From Lumbricus terrestris (taxonomy: Eukaryota; Annelida; Clitellata; Crassiclitellata; Lumbricidae), in NCBI GenBank assembly GCA_949752735.1, contig OX457053.1, positions 29,845,563 to 29,909,562 on the forward strand: a DNA stretch of 64,000 nucleotides. The letters run 5' to 3'. Shown here piece after piece: positions 39,642 through 54,400 of the stretch; position 1 is the first letter of the stretch, and every line of letters starts with the position of its first letter. The translations under genes and the position numbers were made by a program. The notes beneath the pieces were generated by a model. The model saw nothing but the letters and a program-made list of their open reading frames with translations, was not told where the DNA came from and did not search any database.

Positions 39642-42600
39642 TGAGCATAAGTCCCTTACTTCACCCGTTACGTTGCCTTGGATGAGTCCCTCGACGAACA
39701 TGCCTTGGTAGAACTGGTCGGCAAAGGCCATCAGGTCGTCGAGACTTATGTTCGCCAAGCATCTCCGCTTCAGCATGGTCGGATTGTACTTCGTGAGCAG
39801 GATTGACTGTTTCAATTCTCTGCAAAAAGAAGAGCTTCAAGTTTTCGTCCGATTCGCTTTCATTTACCAACATCAATATGCCATACATTACTGAAGCAAT
39901 GTAGTAAATGTGTTGTAATTTCGGCTTCGATAGACGGATTTTTTATACTCACTCAAACTATTAAATCAAATTAAGTTATTAAAAATGTCTTAATTTAATT
40001 TAAAGTTAATTTGATTTATATCAAAATTTTGAAGAGGAAAAAGAGGAAGATAAAGACAGATCTGCTGTTGAATTGGATGATGATAGAAGACTACATAGAA
40101 CCGAATGAGAATGGTCAACATTGGGAGGCGAGTTAATTAATTAATATGATTAAAAATGGTTTTCTAAACGATCATTTGTTGTATATTATGCTGTGCTGAG
40201 TTCTCTCTGCCCTCATGGGCAGGTTCAAACATCCAACGGTACAATGATCGTTTAGAAAACCATTTTTAATCATATTAATTAATTAATTTATTCATTCATT
40301 CATTCATTATGGAGACTCCTATAGTGACCCTTCAATGTTACTACTCTGGAGTGCTCCCAACACACCACGGTTGACAAGTAGTGTTTTAAGGCTGCGATAA
40401 ACGCATCAGAGCAAACCCGAGGCATAAGGCATAAAGACAGTGGAAGCCCATTCCATACCATGATGCCAACAACAGAGAAAGCATGGTTCTGTCTAAGAGC
40501 AACTTGTGCTTGGGAATGAGGTAAGAGCAACTTGTCCTTGGAAATGAGGTAAGAGCAACTCGTGCTTGGGAATGAGGTAAGAGCAGCTCGTGCTTGGGAA
40601 TGAGGTAAGAGCAACTCGTGCTTGGGAATGAGGTAAGACTAACTCGTGCTTGGGAATGAGGTAAGAGCAGCTCGTGCTTGGGAATGAGGTAAGAGCAGCT
40701 CGTGCTTGGGAATGAGGTAAGAGCAGCTCGTGCTTGGGAATGAGGTAAGAGTAGCTCGTGCTTGGGAATGAGGTAAGAGCAGCTCGTGCTTGGGAATGAG
40801 GTAAGAGCAGCTCGTGCTTGGGGAATGAGGTCAGAGCAGCTCGTGCTTGGGGAATGAGGTAAAAACAGCTTGTGATTGGGAATGAGGTAAGAGCAGTTCG
40901 TGCTTGGGAATGAGGTAAGAGCAGCTCGTGCTTGGGAATGAGGTAAGAGCAGCTCGTGCTTGGGGAATGAGGTAAGAGTAGCTCGTGCTTGGGGAATGAG
41001 GTAAGAGTAGCTTGTGCTTGGGGAATGAGGTAAGAGCAGCTTGTGCTTGGGAATGAGGTAAGAGCAGCTTGTGCTTGGAAAATGAGGTAAGAGTAGCTCG
41101 TGCTTGGGGAATGAGGTAAGAGCAGCTTGTGCTTGGGAATGAGGTAAGAGCAGCTTGTGCTTGGAAAATGAGGTAAGAGTAGCTCGTGCTTGGGGAATGA
41201 GGTAAGAGCAGCTCGTGCTTGGGGAATGAGGTAAGAGCAGCTCGTGCTTGGGGAATGAGGTAAGAGCAGCATGTGCTTGGGGAATGAGGTAAGAGCAGCT
41301 CTTGCTTGGGAATGAGGTAAGAGTAGCTCGTGCTTGGGGAATGAGGTAAGAGCAGCTCGTGCTTGGGAATGAGGTAAGAGCAGCTCTTGCTTGGGGAATG
41401 AGGTAAGAGCAGCTCTTGCTTGGGGAATGAGGAGTGCAACCTGAGTGGAGGAACGTAGAGCATGACGTCCCTGTCCAGGAAAAGAAGAGTCACACAGCTC
41501 TTCCAAATCTACAGGAGCAACAGCACCGAAGAGGCACTACAAGAGGCACTACGACACCAAAGCGGCGATTAGTACCCAAGTAGCACTGAAAGAGAAACGT
41601 GATTACTTGCTGAGCTTCTCTGGATGAAGCAGTAGGTTGCGGTAGAGTTCGGCCATCTCTTTGCGAATAGTGTCAAACAGCTGGGCAGTCAACTCGAATG
41701 CAGCGATACGGTCAACAAGCGCAACGAACAGGTCCTGCAAGTTACACAGATAGCATAAAACAACAACAACAGAAGGGAACACGGTGGTGTAGCGGTGGGT
41801 TCGGTGCATTGAAGGTTCAAAATCGCCTCAAGCCGCCACGTACGGACCTTGAGCATTTTTGAGCAAGCCCTTCACTAGCAACTGCTCGTGTGCTTCGGCG
41901 CGAAATTCCAATGCGGTGTCCTCGCTGTAGTCAGGAGCGAGTCTGACGAGCGATCTTGAATGGCTGCTATAGCAAATGCGAGAACTAAATAAATATTTAA
42001 TAGACATTCGACCAAAAAACATTCAACGCAATTCCATCTGACAGCAAATCTCCCCCTTCACGCATTTTGTTGATGACCAAAAAAAGGTCGTCAGAAATTT
42101 TGTTGATGACCAAAAAAAGGCCGTCAGAAATTTTGCTGATGACCAAAAAGGCCGTCAGAAATTTTGTTGATGACCAAAAAACGCTGTCAGAAATTTTGCT
42201 AATGACCAAAAAAGGTCGTCAGAAAAGTTTTTCGTGGAAAAAGGTAGATGTTTTCTGCAGCGTGCACTCACCTAAAAATTTCACAGTACACGCCGAGATG
42301 CAGCCACGTAAATTTTAGACAAAGTCTCACCGAAAGTGTATCGCTGAAGCCGCTGAATCTAATTGTCATTCCACGGTCGTAACTGTAGAACCGGTACCTG
42401 AAAAGTTCATCATATCATAACTGAAATCATATACCGTACTAGATCACAACATTTCAATAAAACGAGAATTAGAGCTAACGTAAACCTGACCGAGCGCTAT
42501 AAGACAGCATTAAAACTAGCGATGAAATGACAACTCATAGTTCCACGGGCTCGCTTAGCTGCCGGACAACGTTGAGCTTTCTTGGTTGTAGGGTCGTCAT

Positions 42601-45600
42601 TCTGGAATGAAAACTTCCTTCAGAGCTTCATTTACGATATATCTGACCAGTCAAACTTTGTTTCATAAATCTCTCAAGCCTTTTTTCCTTTGCCGTGGCT
42701 GGGTTGGGAGCGCGTCTGAGTAGGTTTCTTGAAGGGCGCTATATAAATCCATAGAATAAATGAATGAAATACTTCACATAATTAATAATAACAATAATAA
42801 TTAATAATAATAATAATAATATTTAATGACATGACGACTTAAATAGCGTCAGACCAAGCTGAGTCACAAGAAAAGGATGCTGTGCTCAAGTAACACCTGT
42901 AAACACCTGTACCCATCCATAATTTTTAAAGCTATTCTGCATGTACACCATTTCATGGTGCCTCATACATGTGGGAAACTCATCACAATCACAGGTGCAC
43001 CAATCTGACAACAAAGACCAAAATACAATAGTTTTTGAACACTAGCAAAAAACAAAAGACACATGGTGTCGCTGCTACCATGTGTAACTGTAATAGTAAC
43101 CACGACAATTTATAATTCTATAAGATCGTCAGTAGCAAACTACATCTAGGCTGCTATACACTGCCAACTGTCAGCACATTAGAATATATTATACCAAGAG
43201 TAACATGTCAAGTAAATGTCAAACTGATTTTTATCAAATATACAAGCTGTCGCCACGTAAGTTAGACGTGTTGCATAGGTTATCAGACATAACCGCTTGG
43301 TTCTAGTGACGCTAATTAAACTGAGTGTGTCAGTTTAATTAATAATAAACTCAAATATATTTTTTGCTTTAATGTGTAAGGACAAAGTTTTAACAAAATT
43401 ATGTATTTAAAAAATGGTAATCTTTTGACTCTGTCATGTTGCACCAACACAGCAACAAGGAATTCAAACATAGGAATGCAAATTTTATAATGTTTAGAAA
43501 CAGAAAACATATCATCTTTTTATGCCAGGCAAATCCAGCTTCAGTGTTATTAGAACGCGTAAAGTAAAAATCACACTTATAGAAAACTAAAGATAAAACT
43601 CTTTAAAACTCAGTTTATGCTCATTTAGCAAATGCAAAACAAACAGTATTCTCAATCCATTGCTTTCAAAACAACGTCACCAGAATGAATTTCAACAACA
43701 AACCCTGATAGGTTCAATAAAAAAGTCTAATGTCTAAAACAAATGTCCAGGATTCTTTCGCGAAGAGTCAAATAATCGAATCGTAATTGCGCGTTCAGAC
43801 TAAAATTGCTGCATCAGTTTTCTCAATGACATCACGCAACTTTTGTCATGGTTTAGTTCCTGCACTATTGCTGTAAAGTATGGTCTAATAAAGATGACTT
43901 ACCTGAGATGCGCCATTTTTCCAGGGTAGCCGTCCACACTGACGAGGTGCTTTAGTATGATGACGTACATGTCCGTGAGGCACATGCTGAAATACAACGA
44001 TACATATTAAGTACAACAGCCAGAAACTTCAATTATGCGATCTAACTGATGCTGAATCCTGGCAAAATGCTCGGAGAAATTGGTTTGATGCCACACATGA
44101 ATTTCTATCCAAATCTGAATTGGGTTTCTGCCAACTGGTACTCCTACTTTGACATGTTGTATTCTAATGCATATGCATCCTTCTTTGCTTTTATCCTCAG
44201 TGAACCCCAGGCATGTCCTCCATGATATTCTCCCTCCCGAAACGAGTAACTCGGTACTCGCTTACACGATGCTCACATAATCTAGAGATACCACGCTGTG
44301 ATTGTCTGAATGGAAAGGGATTTATCACCAGAATGCTGCACAGATGACTTGCTTGACGTTAGTATTTTATCAATGGTATTCGACTTGTGATTTAATTAAT
44401 TTTTACAACTTATCACTTCGATGTATATCATAATGATGTTCGATGTCCCATTGTGAGCTTGCAAGTGGAGTAATAAAGAAAATACTTACTTACATACATA
44501 TACAAGAAATGGATGACTACAACGAGAGAATTGATTCCAAGTATGAATGCTAATGATATATTATTGTGAAATATACCAACTGCAAGTTGCACATGAAACA
44601 GGTCAGAAATAGCTCACCTTATCAAAATGCAATCGTCAGTAGTTGACTTGAGCTAATTGGGGCAGGAGATAAAATAGCTTAATGGTAACACTGCTGGTAC
44701 ATAGATCAGAAGGGTGCAGGTTCAATGCCGGCGAGCCTCATAAGGCTGGTTCAACCTTCCTCTCTCTAAAAGCGACTTAAAATAAGCAATAGGACAGATG
44801 GGCGCCTTGCACGCTGCACACAGCTAAAATTCAACTCCCGAGAATTTTTTTATCATATTTTATTACTATTAATCATGCTATCCTACCAGGCATTTGTCAG
44901 CTAGAATTAATAAACTAATACTATTATTATTGATCTCAGAAAAATTCAAACCACGCAATTCAGAAAAGTCAACTACACACTTGACATTGTCAACTATACA
45001 CTTACCAATGTCAACTGTACACTTACCAATGTCAACTGCACACGACAATGTCAACTGTACACTCAACAATGTCAACTGCACAACTGACAATGTCAACTGT
45101 ACACTGAACAATGTCAACTGTACACTCAACAATGTCAACTGCACAACTGACAGTGTCAACTGTACATTCTACACAGTTGACAGTGTCAGCTGCAAACACC
45201 GAGTCAGAAAAAGCAATCAGCCAGGTCCTGACAAAAATTACGATGCAGCGTTTTAATAGTGAAAAAGTAGTCTTCATGTAGACTTACGTAGTTGGGGACC
45301 GCTCGGTCAAAGCACTTCGCAGGGAGAAATTGATGTAGGCTGAAATTTTAAAAACAAATACATAAAATGAATGTCAACAATTTAGAAATAAAACAATCGT
45401 TCATTTTAGGTAATAAAAAAATTAAATGAACAATTATTGAACCGCAAGACCATGCACGACTACAAAATTAATATTGTTACTGTGACATGTTAGTTCACAA
45501 ACTGACTGAAGACATTCACAGAATCTCAATTCACATAACTTCAATTCACATAACTTCAATTCACCAAGCCTCAATTCACATAACTACAATTCACATAACT

Positions 45601-48600
45601 TCAGTTCACATAACTTCAATTCACATAACTACAATTCACATAACTTCAGTTCACATAACCTCAATTCACATAACTTCAATTCACATAACTTCAATTCACC
45701 AAGCCTCAATTCACATAACTACAATTCACATAACTTCAGTTCACATAACTTCAATTCACATAACTACAATTCACATAACTTCAGTTCACATAACCTCAAT
45801 TTACATAACTTCAATTCACATAACTTCAATTCACATAACTTCAATTCACATAACTTCAATTCATATAACTTTAATTTACATAACCTCAATTCACATAACT
45901 TCAATTCACATAACCTCAATTCACATGACTTCAATTCACATAACTTCAATTCACATAACTTCAATTCATATAACTTTAATTTACATAACCTCAATTCACA
46001 TAACTTCAATTCATATAACTTTAATTCACATAACCTCAATTCACATAACTTCAATTCACATAACTTCAATTCACATAACTTCAATCCACATAACTTCAAT
46101 CCACATAACTTCAATCCACATAACTTTAATTTACATAACCTCAATTCACATAACCTCAATTCACATAACTTCAATTTACATAACCTCAATTCACATAACT
46201 CAATTCCCATAACTTCAATTCACATAACTCTAATTCACATAACTAACCTCAATTCACACAACTTCAATCCATTCTGGTCTTTTTTTGTGACATATCAATA
46301 GATTAAACAACAGATTCAGATTGCATCTAATCAAATCCAACGTTTTACCGCTACAAACGTACTAGATGGAATTTCAGAGCACCACCACAGTAGCAGCCTC
46401 AAATTCTGCAACCGCACTTTAGTCTATGCTGCACCAGCTGTCTGGAACAGAGTCCCAAAAGACCTGCGCCTATCTCCCATCCTAATTTAACCTCACTTCC
46501 ACTTGAACTCTCCTCTCCTACATTTCACTCAAGACTAAAAACCAAGCTTTTCCAGCTCTCCCATTCCAATTCTAATCCAGTTTCACCGCCCGACCAACAT
46601 CCTCACCAACTACCACTGTAGCACCACTGTCTCCTAGGCTTGACCTCCCCGGATTCTGACCTGGCACCGGAACGAGAATTGAAGCTCTGTCTATTGCAGA
46701 CTTGATCTGAAGTAGCGTGGGTGAATAAGCAGGTCTCTCTGGCATGGCTTTTGTGGGTGTTGAGAAATTCTCAAAGATTTACATTATGTTACATTACAGT
46801 AGGGTTTGATACAGCGAGATACAGTTAGTTGCCTGACGAACACATAACTTGTCTCACCTTTAGGCACGCAGTAGTCAGTGTCCGGACGATACCAGAGTCG
46901 GCCGACCGCCTTGGACGAAATCGGTTCCTCCAACTGAAGAGAGAACAAAAGTCTCTCGTGAGTTTTATAAGCCAATGATTGTTAACCCTTTAATGACCAT
47001 CGTGTACTAAAATGCATGGAAAACATATGTGGCTGGTCGTTAGTTAAACTCTCCCACAAATGACTGTATTGCTTATATGTATGTTAAAAGACCGAATGAA
47101 TTTAAAATTAAGATTGAGTCATCAATGATAAAAGTTTATAAAATAGTTAGCTATTTAATAATTAAAAATGAAGTAACAGTTCACTATTGTAAATATAGTC
47201 GCTTAATAAAAAATCAGGTTGACAAGACGCAACACAGTTTATACAAGATGAAGAGAAAAGCAGTTTTAAAAAAGTACAGTGAATAATTTGTTCGTTGTTC
47301 ACGGATCTTTATTATATTATTTATTCGATGCATTTAATTATTTTATAGTTTTAGTAAGCTCTTGCAGAGAACCTTACTACCCTAGGTACGAAACTCTTAT
47401 CATCCTTAGTTGGCAATTAAATGTATTGTCCAATAAGCAATTACAAATGCAAAATTAACATCATTCATTATAAATCCTAAAATAGTAACTAAGCAGTTCG
47501 TATTAATGTTAGTCTTGTTTACTCTTTTTTAGCTCAAAAGCCATCCCTCAACAAATTAAGTGAAAAAAGCAGCATGGGGGTTCAACCCCCACTGCAATAT
47601 ATTCTAATATAAGAAGCAGTCTACGAATAATCATTAAAAATAAATCTAATCATCAAAATTAAACAATGAACAATCGCCTAATTAGTTGTCAGCTTACACA
47701 CACACCTAATTATATCTAGGCACCCTAATGGATTCTGTGCAATGCGTGCATTTTGCAGCAATCGTGTTAAATTATTTAAAAAAACTGATGACGACTATGA
47801 TAAATAAAGAAAACAATTTATTTTAAATAAAATTTGTTTAAACTCACAAATTAACAGCACGTAGCGACACGGTGAAACAAATATGCCATCCATAAATACG
47901 ACAGCATGAAATGACTCATACAACAGCAAGTTAATATTGTCACATGAACTTTCTAAAATAAATCACACAAAAAACTCGGAGCAGGTTCCGTGAAGGGTAC
48001 AAAATAAATTTCAGAATGAATGAATTAGAATATAAGCAACTCACATTTTTGATTGGGTAGTCGGTGGTCTTCAACGTAAAGTCAGAAGCTGAAATGAAGC
48101 AAAAACAGTGCACACGATAAAACAGGTAAACAGTGTGCACGGTCCAACAACAGTCCATACGATAATTGACAGTCAAGCATTGTACACACAAATGATTAGA
48201 CCGTACGAAGAACAAGTAAAATGGGTTGGCTGTTGATATAGCATTAAGCGAACAAGAGTGCCAGGCCATAAAACCCCAATTCCCATCATAAATTCCTGGC
48301 TACGCCACTGCTGACACTCATTAATTCAACTAATCATCAACTATTGGGAATGAGGGGGAGATGGTTGAACAGTAACACGCTAGCATGAAGATCAGAAAGA
48401 CGCAGGTTCAATGCCCACCACCCCCATAATGTTTGTCCACCCCCCATCCCCCACCCACGTAAGGTTCACTCAGTCTTCCACTCCCGAGGCGCAATCATAA
48501 GAATTTAGTGCGCAGTAGGACAGATGTGTACCTGCCGTGCACATCATGCAATCCTGCAGCGCAACTCCTCAGTTCAAATAATAAGCAAAATAATTATCAT

Positions 48601-51431
48601 TTAAACAAAATCATTATTAATATCATTAAACTCATTCGATCAACAGTATCCCAACGTTTTGAAAAATACACGAGCAAAACTTACAGCTATTGCTACTTAA
48701 ACTTAAAGCTAACAAACTCGGAATAAAATTTAATTCTTAAATATAAACATGGAATTTTAGGTCGCACATGCACTTCTATTCAGGGCTGAAAGTGAATCGG
48801 GTCAATCCGGGTCAGCGACCCAGCATTGATTTTCGTGACCTGCTGTTGCCGGGTCTCAGCCGGGTCGCTTTTTTAGCACATGAGTGCAGAATAAAGTCAA
48901 ATGCGAATGACTAAACAAATGTCGTCAGATGATAGATACTTAAACGCGTGAGAAGCGAAATAACGAGGAGGAAAATAGGCGGAAATGGCGAAAAGCAGTG
49001 ATTTTCGGACTGCCGCGGACCACAAGAAAGAAGGAAAAGGAGGCGATGACGAAAAAAATTTCGTCAGAAAATTCTACGACTAAAAAAAGTCATCAGAAAA
49101 TTTCGACAAAAAAGGTCCATTTTTTTCCCGGTCTGCCAAAGTCAGATCCGGCGAATTTTTCAAACCACTTTCAGCTCTGCTTCTATTACTTCAATATGTT
49201 TCTAAAAATTTTGTTTCTTATTAAGCCTTAAGAGAGTTCAAGGGACCATGACTGCTTTGCCTATGGGCCCCCCCAGAATTTCTCTCATCAGCCCTGGCTA
49301 AAAAAAAAAAGTACGGGAGACAGCAGTGGCCCGCTGACAAACACTTCTCCAACTCTGTAACATTAAGAAATTGAAAAGTTGGTCCCATACCTATGTAGAC
49401 ATTTGGTCTTGGCAAGAAGAAATCTGGCGACCTTCCACAATCTAAAAAATAAGCATAAGTCCTGAATTTTTATCCACTGTTCATAGTTGTTCAGTCAAGG
49501 CGCAACTAACCAGAATCTGATTGGAAAACACAGTCATCTGCTCTAGAACAATTATGTGAGTGGTGGTGCAGGAGTATGTTCGGGACTGGAAGTTTGCAGG
49601 TTCGAATACGGACCCTGAGCAAGTCCTTCACTCGCAATTGCCCACGTGCTTCGACGTGAAACTACGATTCAGTGTCCGTGCTGTAGCCGGGGCGCCTCTG
49701 AGTAGCAATCTTGAAGGGACGTCATGACAAGTGCTCATACTTAAATGGGTAAGAATTAATGAACCAAACAAAATCTATTTACTGTTATAGTCCACCTAAT
49801 ATACAGCATGCCTCAACAAACATCTTGCACACTGGCCATGAAAGTCATGTCATGCTCGAGTTGCCGAGTAACAGATGCTCAACTTAGGCGGTAATGCCAC
49901 TTTGCCAGAAATGGATGTCAAAGTCATTTCGTTATTGTTAGTCTTAAGGGTATTGTATTGTATTTACGAATTTATATAGCGTATCTCAGACAGAATGACT
50001 ATTCACAGCAAGAAAAACTCCGGGGAAATGCTTTTAAAGATTGGCATACAGATGAGGAAAATAAGAGACAAAAGATTTATTTATCGAAACTTTAATTTGA
50101 AGTTTATTGTTTGGACTCACTTGACCAAAGCTGCAAGCACTGGAGAGGAATATCTGAAACAAATCAACGCTCACCAATATTAATGAGAAAACGATATTCC
50201 ATAGATGGCTAAGGTCCAGCATCTCTTTTTATCTCTGCAAACGTATTGTATACAGCAGCCTAACAACACCCATCTGAACCAAACTACCACGAGAGATTCG
50301 ACTGCTGTTTTATGACCTTAGTCCATTGCAGTATGTATGTAATATGTATGTACAATTGTACATGTATGCTTCATCATAGCTCATCATTCATTTACCCTTC
50401 ACGTGCAGTGGCATAGACAAGGAGGTTTCGGGGGTTAAAACCCCCATTGGCTTAGGAAAAAGTTTCTTAAAGGTTATTTATCCACTTAAATAAGAAAAAA
50501 ACAATTGTTTGTAGTAACAATTGTTTTTCATACTTTATTCCCTTTGTTACTTTATTCCATTTTTATTTACTGCAGTACTGTTGGGTTGGTGTCAGGAAGG
50601 ACATCCGGCCAGGCCATAAACCACCAAACCCTCTCCCCCATCATAAATTCCTGGCTACACCACTGTTCACGTACACCCTAAAAACCGGTGACCAAATCAA
50701 CACTTAACACACATACGTTTGTATGGCAATCCACTGAGCTCTGCAGTGTATGAATTTATTTAAATGTTTCTGGAGGACTACTACCTTGAACATAATAGCG
50801 CGTCTGATAGTAAGGTTCAGTGTGACAAACAGCGCCTGGATCATTGTCGAATGACTGCGACCAGAGAGCAAGATTCATCTGACCTGGCAGAAGCTTGTCA
50901 AGACAGCTCTTGATCAGCTAAGGAAACAAACAAATCAAATCAATCAAAATCAATCAATCAAAATTAATCAATCAACTAATCAATTTTATATTAGGCGCTA
51001 GTGAAGTCCCTGACGGATCCTGTATACCTCAAGGCAAAAAAAAAACTAATCAATCAATCAAAATCAATCAAAAGTTTTGATTGACTGATTGATCGATTTT
51101 TTGAATCAACAAAAACGATCAATCAATCAATCAAAACATACGTTCAATCAATCAATCAATCAAAACATACGTTCAATCAATCAATCAATCAATCAATCAA
51201 TACATATGTTCAATCAATCAATCAATCAATACATATGTTCAATCAATCAATCAATCAAAACATATGTTCAATCAATCAATCAATCAATCAATACATATGT
51301 TCAATCAATCAATCAATCAATCAATACATATGTTCAATCAATCAATCAATCAATCAAAACATAGGTTCAATCAATCAATCAATCAATCAATACATATGTT
51401 CAATCAATCAATCAATCAATCAAAACATAGG

Positions 51432-51474
<43 letters not shown>

Positions 51475-54400
51475 CATATGTTCAATCAATCAATCAATCA
51501 ATACATATGTTCAATCAATCAATCAATCAAAACATATGTTCAATCAATCAATCAATACATACGTTCAATCAATCAATCAATACATATGTTCAATCAATCA
51601 ATCAATCAATACATATGTTCAATCAATCAATCAATCAAAACATACATTCAATCAATCAATCAATTAATCAATCAAAACAAACGATCAATCAAAATCAATC
51701 AATCAAAATCAATCAATCAAAAGTTTTGATTGACTGATTGATCGGTTTTTTGAATCAACAAAAACGATCAATCAATCAATCAAAACATACGTTCAATCAA
51801 TCAATCAATACATACATTCAACCAATCAATCAAAACATATGTTCAATCAATCAATTAATCAATCAATCAAAAGTTTTGATTGACTGATTGATTGTTTGTT
51901 TTGATTCAAAACAAAGATCAATCAATCAATCAAAAAAACATTCAATCAATCAATCAATCAAAACATGCGTTCAATCAATCAATCAATCCATACGTTCAAT
52001 CAATCAATTAATCAATCAAAACATACGTTCAATCATTCAATCAATTAATCAATCAAAACATACGTTCAATCATTCAATCAATTAATCAATCAAAACATAC
52101 GTTCAATCAATCAATTAATCCGTTTATTAGGAGCACTTAAGCTGACACAGATGCAAACTAATACTGTTCATAAGTATGTACGTAAGTTTAATATTCTTTA
52201 TTAATACAACTGTATAGTCACACTTTGGTTTAAATGAAATCAGGCATTGTAAAGCATTCTTATCAAAAAACGTTTTCCTCATTAAGTTGTCTGCCCGTGG
52301 GACAATTCGGTCATGTGGTCTGCAACGCATGGAATAGGGGAGTGTCCTTATAGGAGGGAGACAGCTGTGAAGTGGCTCCATCTATGGCATCCACGGAGAC
52401 TGTCACAACGCAAGGATAGAATCTTAAATGCTAGTACGGTAGATGTGCTTATACAGCATATACGTGAGATGAAATTATGACGATCGTAAACAGGCAATGA
52501 CAAGGGTAAACGCAGGTATACAGCGTATACCCACCTCAGTAAGACCACGTGGGTATACGCAGGCAAAAATTGCAAATTACGAAGAGAAAAAAATCACTGT
52601 TTGAAAGGTTTTCCGGGCGAAAAATCACGGCAAAAAACTCCGATGACTAAAAATGGTCGTCAGAAATTTTGATGACTAAAACAAAGTCCGTCAGAAATTT
52701 TCGGTTCGAAAAAAGTCCTTTTTCGGTGGCAGCGTGTACTCACCTCAAAAGTTCTGAGTACAGCCCTGGCCACTAGTAGGGTGAACTGTTCAGAGGCGCT
52801 CTTGCGAAAGGCTACGTGAGAAGAAGCAGGTTTTGAGAAGAGACAAGACAGAAGAGTAGGCCTAGAGGGAACAGAAGGAGAAAGCGCATTCCAAAGAGAA
52901 GGACCAAAGAGGCAAATGATCGAAACAGAGCCATGGCAATTCTAGACCAAGAAACCAAGAGATCAGATAATGAGGTATAAGCAAACAAGACAGTTCTTCA
53001 AACACTACACAAAGGCAAGAGTCAGAACAAATTTACAACTAGATTATATCACTGCATCTTCAAAAATTTGCTAGTAAAGGCTGCCACTTAAATTTTTCCT
53101 GTTTTTCATGCAGTTGCACCATGCTATCTGCGTGCACCTATCAGAGATTTCACGCACACACACAAACAAACTCATGAACCACACACGGACCCACACACAC
53201 ATATAATTGCAAGACTGCACACACAAGCACATATACACATGCATCCCCGACACACACAGACCCACACACACACACACATAATTTATATAAGTTAGTAAAT
53301 TGAAATGAGATCTATAGATCATAGGTAATGAGAACCTGTTCATCATACTCCTTCATAACCCTTCCTCCCTTAATGTAGTCTTTTGCCAGGTACTTGTGCA
53401 TGTCAATGGACAGCTGGCGAACATACTCCTGCGGGTCTGGCTACAATGCAAACATCAACCAGACAATAGAAAGAAAATAATAACAATAACAATACATAAT
53501 AACAACAACAATAATAATAACAAAAACAAAAAAAATAATAATAATAACCGTGGTTTGTTTGTTTGTGCACTTGTTATGTGCACTTGTTATAGCACCCCTT
53601 CAAGCTCCCTACTCAGAGGCGCTCCCGACTGCAGAGCGGACACTGCATCGGAGTCTCACGCCGAAGCACTGAGCAATTGCGAGTGAAGGACGCCCAAGGT
53701 CCATACACGGCGACTTGAGGTGGATTCAAACCTTCAACTCTTCGGCCCTTCATTCTCGAATAATTTTTAACCAATAGTTACTAATGAAGTCTCTGAGGGA
53801 TCCTAAATACCTCGGGGCAAAATAATAATAATAATAAAAATAATAATAACAATAATAATAACAACAATAATAATAACAATAATAACAACAATAATAATAG
53901 CATTCGAACTCCGCTCCGCACGTTGGTGCGTTGTCCAACGTGCCACCATCTAGTATAGCATACTAGCATACTGATTCGAAATCTCGTGACCCGATTGGAT
54001 GAGATGAGAGACAGGGTGACCTGAAGGGACGGGCCCCTTGTTGACCATGGACCTTGTGCATAAACCGGTGGCCGGAAGAAAAGACACCGTTTAAATAAGA
54101 GTGTGTAAACAAAAAGTTTTGTTATATCAGACCGAGTCAGAAGTTATTAGGTCAAATTAAATAAGATTAAATTAAGAACGCAGGGGGTTAGGGCAATGGT
54201 TAACACTCTGACAAGAGGGACCACTTCCCGCAACCCGCCCAAAGGTCCAGCTAACCTTCCAATCGGCAGAAGGCGTCGGTAAAATTAGTAATCGTAATCG
54301 CAACATTTCTACAGACCCACAAAAACCAAGTCACGGGAACCAGCTTATTCACAGGCGCTCAATAAAAAAACAAAGTCGATAGACAGGGGTCAAGAACCAA

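Noticed and set aside
40492..41506. 337-codon frame on the minus strand
   Set aside because: 28/29-bp minisatellite within a LINE fragment; units of 28 bp change frame, so no stable protein repeat.
45487..46212. 241-codon frame of IHITS repeats
   Set aside because: A 15-bp tandem repeat keeps one frame open; no start context, no non-repeat part, lies in a nardilysin intron.
51089..51737. Asn/Gln/Ser-rich frames
   Set aside because: Artefact of (TCAA)n arrays.
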